Assembly: GCA_005798965.1 (NCBI GenBank) | Contig: SYIB01000119.1 | Location: 1 to 7,743, forward strand | From: Planctomycetia bacterium | GTDB taxonomy: Bacteria; Planctomycetota; Phycisphaerae; Phycisphaerales; SM1A02 | Length of the DNA: 7,743 bases | Direction: 5' to 3' | Shown: positions 5,481-7,743 of the stretch, piece by piece | Layout of the letters: the number at the start of each line of letters is the position of its first letter | How positions within the stretch are numbered: position 1 is the stretch's first letter | Notes under the pieces: generated by a model | What the model saw: the letters and a program-made list of their open reading frames with translations, nothing else | What the model was told of the DNA's origin: nothing | Database searches by the model: none | Translations under genes and position numbers: made by a program

Positions 5481-7154
5481 ATGTCCACGAACACCCCGAA
5501 GAAGTCCACCACAGTTGCCGCGCCCGACCGCATCGACCCAGAGACCGTGACGCTGTCGGGCTACGTGCTGCAGGAGACCTACGGACCGGTCGATGCACCC
5601 ACGACCGACCGCCGCGAGCAGGACCGCGTCGATGTGCGCATCGGCGAGCCGGGTCAATTCCCGTTCACCCGCGGCGTGCACCGAACGATGTACCGCTCGC
5701 GGCTCTGGACGATGCGCCAGTTCGCGGGCTTCGGCAGCGCCGAGGACACCAACCGCCGCTTCAAGTACCTGCTCGAGAACACGAAGGGCACGAAGGCCAA
5801 CACCGGCCTCTCGACGGCCTTCGACCTGCCGACCCTCATGGGCCGAGACAGCGACGATGCGCTGAGCGCGGGCGAGGTCGGGCGCTGCGGCGTGGCGATC
5901 AGCACCGTCGACGACATGCACCGGCTCTACGCCGACATCCCGATCGGTGAGGTGACGGTGAGCCAGACGATCAACGGCCCCGCCGCCGTGATCTGGGCGA
6001 TGTATCTGGCCATGGCCCGCGACCGCGGTGTTCCGTGGTCGAGCCTCGGCGGCACGCTGCAGAACGACATTCTCAAGGAATTCCACAGCCAGAACGAGTT
6101 CATCTATCCGCCGGAAGCGAGCGTGAAGCTCGTGGTGGACACGATCGAGTTCGCGAGCCAGCACCTGCCCAAGTGTAACTCGGTGTCTATCTCGGGCTAC
6201 CACATCCGCGAGGCCGGATCGACCGCCACGCAGGAGCTGGCGTTCACGCTGCGCGATGGCATGGAGTACGTCGAGGCCTGCATGAAGCGCGGCCTCGACA
6301 TCGACTCGTTCGGTCCGCGCCTGTCGTTCTTCTTCAACAGCCACAACGAGTTCTTCGAGGAGATCTGCAAGCTCCGCGCCGCACGCCGCATCTGGGCGCA
6401 TGCGATGCGCGAGCGCTTCGGTGCCAAGCAGGAGCGCTCGTGGCTCATGCGCACCCACGTGCAGACGGCCGGCTGCAGCCTGACCGAGCAGCAGCCGCTC
6501 AACAACATCGTGCGCGTCGCGTACCAGGCCATGGCCGCCGTCCTCGGCGGCTGCCAGAGCCTGCACACCGACAGCATGGACGAGACCCTCGGCCTGCCGA
6601 CCGAGCAGGCTGTACGCGTGGCGCTGCGCACGCAGCAGATCCTGGCGCACGAGACCGGCGTGCACCGCACCGTGGACCCGCTGGGCGGCTCGTGGTTCGT
6701 CGAGAGCCTGACCGACCAGATGGAACAGGATGCCAACGGCTACATCCGCGAGATCGATGACATGGGCGGCGTGGTGTCGGGCATCCACAAGGGCTACTTC
6801 CGCCGCCAGATCGCCGAGGCGAGCTACCGCTTCGGCCAGGAGATGGAGGCCGGCGACCGCGTGATCGTGGGCGTGAATGCCTATCGCGAGGGCAACGAGG
6901 ATCACCAGGTCGAGATCCTGCAGATCCCGCACACGGTCGAGACCGAGCAGTGCGACCGGCTCGCCGAATTCCGCCGCACCCGCGACGCCGACCAGGCCAA
7001 GCACGCGCTCGACCGCATCCGCACGGCGTGCCGCGATGGGCAGAACGTCATGCCGGCGCTCGTCGATGCAGCAGGCGACCGATGCACGCTCGGCGAGATG
7101 GTCCAGGCGATGGCCGACATCTACGGCCGCTACTCAGGCGGGCCTGAGTGGTGA
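5481..7154 (+). CDS. icmA: B12-dependent acyl-CoA mutase large subunit, isobutyryl-CoA mutase type
   Basis: A 557-residue catalytic subunit of the methylmalonyl-CoA mutase family, a TIM barrel that rearranges the carbon skeleton of acyl-CoAs by radical chemistry with adenosylcobalamin. Landmarks are MRQFAGFGSAEDTN (78-91), AFDLPTLMGRDSDD (113-126), TLQNDILKEF (192-201), SISGYHIREAG (236-246, His241 matching His244 of methylmalonyl-CoA mutase) and SLHTDSMDE (360-368). Two substrate-selecting positions differ from methylmalonyl-CoA mutase: Tyr89 becomes Phe81 and Arg207 becomes Gln204. Phe plus Gln is the pair known from isobutyryl-CoA mutase; 2-hydroxyisobutyryl-CoA mutase has Ile plus Gln. 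The protein stops at GEMVQAMADIYGRYSGGPEW, just where the linker to the cobalamin domain would begin, so it must use a separate small subunit (IcmB-like) not encoded here. A five-residue insertion relative to P. shermanii MutB lies near 100-108. Family certain; isobutyryl-CoA as substrate is likely but inferred from residues. Confidence 0.88.
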   Translation: MSTNTPKKSTTVAAPDRIDPETVTLSGYVLQETYGPVDAPTTDRREQDRVDVRIGEPGQFPFTRGVHRTMYRSRLWTMRQFAGFGSAEDTNRRFKYLLENTKGTKANTGLSTAFDLPTLMGRDSDDALSAGEVGRCGVAISTVDDMHRLYADIPIGEVTVSQTINGPAAVIWAMYLAMARDRGVPWSSLGGTLQNDILKEFHSQNEFIYPPEASVKLVVDTIEFASQHLPKCNSVSISGYHIREAGSTATQELAFTLRDGMEYVEACMKRGLDIDSFGPRLSFFFNSHNEFFEEICKLRAARRIWAHAMRERFGAKQERSWLMRTHVQTAGCSLTEQQPLNNIVRVAYQAMAAVLGGCQSLHTDSMDETLGLPTEQAVRVALRTQQILAHETGVHRTVDPLGGSWFVESLTDQMEQDANGYIREIDDMGGVVSGIHKGYFRRQIAEASYRFGQEMEAGDRVIVGVNAYREGNEDHQVEILQIPHTVETEQCDRLAEFRRTRDADQAKHALDRIRTACRDGQNVMPALVDAAGDRCTLGEMVQAMADIYGRYSGGPEW

Positions 7155-7160
7155 TCGCGG

Positions 7161-7192
7161 GGCGGCCAAGCGGCCGCTGGCTGTCCTCCAGC
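7161..7192. terminator. Overlapping GC-rich hairpins between convergent genes
   Basis: In the 40-nt gap between the mutase stop and the stop of the 76-codon minus-strand gene, GCGGCC (7162-7167) can pair with GGCCGC (7172-7177) around an AAGC loop. GCTGG (7176-7180) can pair with CCAGC (7188-7192); the two stems share 7176-7177 and so exclude each other. Neither is followed by a T-run on either strand. Position suits a bidirectional terminator, but the evidence is weak. Confidence 0.3.
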
Positions 7193-7194
7193 AA

Positions 7195-7425
7195 TCAGTC
7201 GACGCTGTCAGCGTCGAATCCGGGCTGACGCACCGGGCGCCCAGCCGAGCCCGGATCGAGGTACGCGCCCTGCGGGATCACCGAGCAGATCGAGGTGGCG
7301 CCGTACTGTTCGCGCACGATGCGCGACGCCTCCTCGCGCGAATCCGCGGGAACATCAAACTCGCGCTCGAGACCGCCCATCCACGGACCGATGGCCGTGA
7401 CTCGGAAGACCTGCTTCATCGGCAT
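7195..7425 (-). CDS. Small protein of unknown function downstream of citrate synthase
   Basis: A 76-residue product I do not recognise. The N-terminal two-thirds looks like a small beta-beta-alpha-beta fold: strand KQVFRVTAIG, a hydrophilic strand LEREFDVPA, helix DSREEASRIVREQYG and strand ATSICSVIPQG. A Pro/Gly-rich acidic tail follows (GSAGRPVRQPGFDADSVD). No signal peptide, membrane segment or metal-binding cluster is seen; there is a single Cys (residue 47). The ATG at 7425 is 3 nt beyond the citrate synthase stop, with a modest GGGTGAGG site just upstream, so the two genes are probably translated from one message; a second ATG two codons later is possible. The compact predicted fold and tight spacing argue that it is real rather than a chance frame, but function is unknown. 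Confidence 0.6.
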   Translation of the reverse strand: MPMKQVFRVTAIGPWMGGLEREFDVPADSREEASRIVREQYGATSICSVIPQGAYLDPGSAGRPVRQPGFDADSVD

Positions 7426-7428
7426 GCC

Positions 7429-7743
7429 TCACCCGTTCCAGTGCTGCAGCGCCGGGCCCTTGTACTCGGCCAGCGGGCGGATGATGCGGTTGTTGGCGTG
7501 CTGTTCCATGATGTGGGCGCACCAGCCAGTGATGCGCGCCGCCACGAAAATCGGCGTGTACTGCGGCACGGGGATCCCCATGATGAAGTAGGTCATGCCG
7601 CACGGGAAGTCCACGTTGGGGTGGATGTTCTTGTCGCGCAGCATGATCGCCTGCACCTGGTCGCCCATGTCGAACCACTTCTTCGCGTTCGGCCCAAGCT
7701 GCTCGGCAAGCTTGAGGCCCCACGAGCGAAGGATGCCGGCGCG
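7429..7743 (-). CDS. Citrate synthase family protein, C-terminal part (5'-partial)
   Basis: The frame enters from the right edge and ends at 7429, giving the last 104 codons; an internal ATG at 7668 is not the start, because the upstream codons (…LAEQLGPNAKKWFDM) stay open and fit the family. The enzyme condenses acetyl-CoA with oxaloacetate to citrate, the first step of the TCA cycle. Visible hallmarks, matched to pig citrate synthase, are HPNVDF, whose Asp corresponds to catalytic Asp375, and then ARITGW and IRPLAEYKGP, whose Arg residues correspond to substrate-binding Arg401 and Arg421. The spacing and the GWCAHIMEQ segment resemble the short bacterial citrate / 2-methylcitrate synthases more than the E. 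coli GltA type. Which of these two reactions it performs cannot be decided from the C-terminus. A small unknown gene follows 3 nt later, and the pair converges on the mutase gene. Confidence 0.9.
   Translation of the reverse strand, partial: RAGILRSWGLKLAEQLGPNAKKWFDMGDQVQAIMLRDKNIHPNVDFPCGMTYFIMGIPVPQYTPIFVAARITGWCAHIMEQHANNRIIRPLAEYKGPALQHWNG

Noticed and set aside
5313..7004. 563-codon open frame on the minus strand opposite the mutase
   Set aside because: Antisense shadow of the mutase; the His/Arg/Ala/Val/Leu-rich translation mirrors the sense codon bias and has no recognisable motif.
5481..7154. Plain methylmalonyl-CoA mutase annotation
   Set aside because: The Tyr89 and Arg207 positions are Phe and Gln, which is incompatible with the known methylmalonyl-CoA binding mode.
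5481..7154. Truncated mutase pseudogene lacking its B12 domain
   Set aside because: The stop lies exactly at the domain border, all catalytic motifs are intact, and two-subunit mutases of this length (for example IcmA, about 566 residues) are well known.

Overview
The window is high-GC (by eye roughly two-thirds G+C) and almost fully coding, with three blocks. Nothing identifies the host firmly. A stand-alone acyl-CoA mutase large subunit, apparently leaderless promoters and a STAS-plus-unknown-domain protein would fit an environmental Gram-negative lineage such as Planctomycetota, but this is a weak guess.

Block 1 (1-4480, + strand) is a tightly packed ABC transporter operon. It begins with a substrate-binding protein already open at the left edge; its real start lies outside the window, and it carries two tandem copies of the ABC_sub_bind (DUF534/TrpX-like) fold. 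Next comes a STAS-domain protein with a large unassigned C-terminal region, then a membrane permease of the type that accompanies these binding proteins, then the ATPase. The genes overlap by 1, 4 and 14 nt, and each internal start has a strong GGAGG-type ribosome binding site. The unusual part is the STAS protein sitting between the binding protein and the permease, which suggests a signalling input into, or readout from, transport. The substrate cannot be told from sequence.

Block 2 (4481-7154, + strand) holds two acyl-CoA genes: a 3-hydroxybutyryl-CoA dehydrogenase and a B12-dependent acyl-CoA mutase large subunit. The mutase has Phe81 and Gln204 where methylmalonyl-CoA mutase has Tyr and Arg, which is the isobutyryl-CoA mutase signature, and it ends before the cobalamin-binding domain, so it needs a separate small subunit not seen here. 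Together they suggest isobutyryl-CoA conversion to butyryl-CoA followed by beta-oxidation. Both genes lack a Shine-Dalgarno sequence. Each instead has the same CCTGACTAGRAT element ending 9-10 nt before the ATG, as expected for leaderless mRNAs.

Block 3 (7195-7743, - strand) converges on the mutase. It contains the C-terminal 104 codons of a citrate synthase family enzyme, running off the right edge, and 3 nt downstream a 76-codon gene of unknown function. A 40-nt gap with small GC-rich hairpins separates the converging genes. No RNA genes, mobile elements, CRISPR arrays or stretches over 300 nt without a gene were found.
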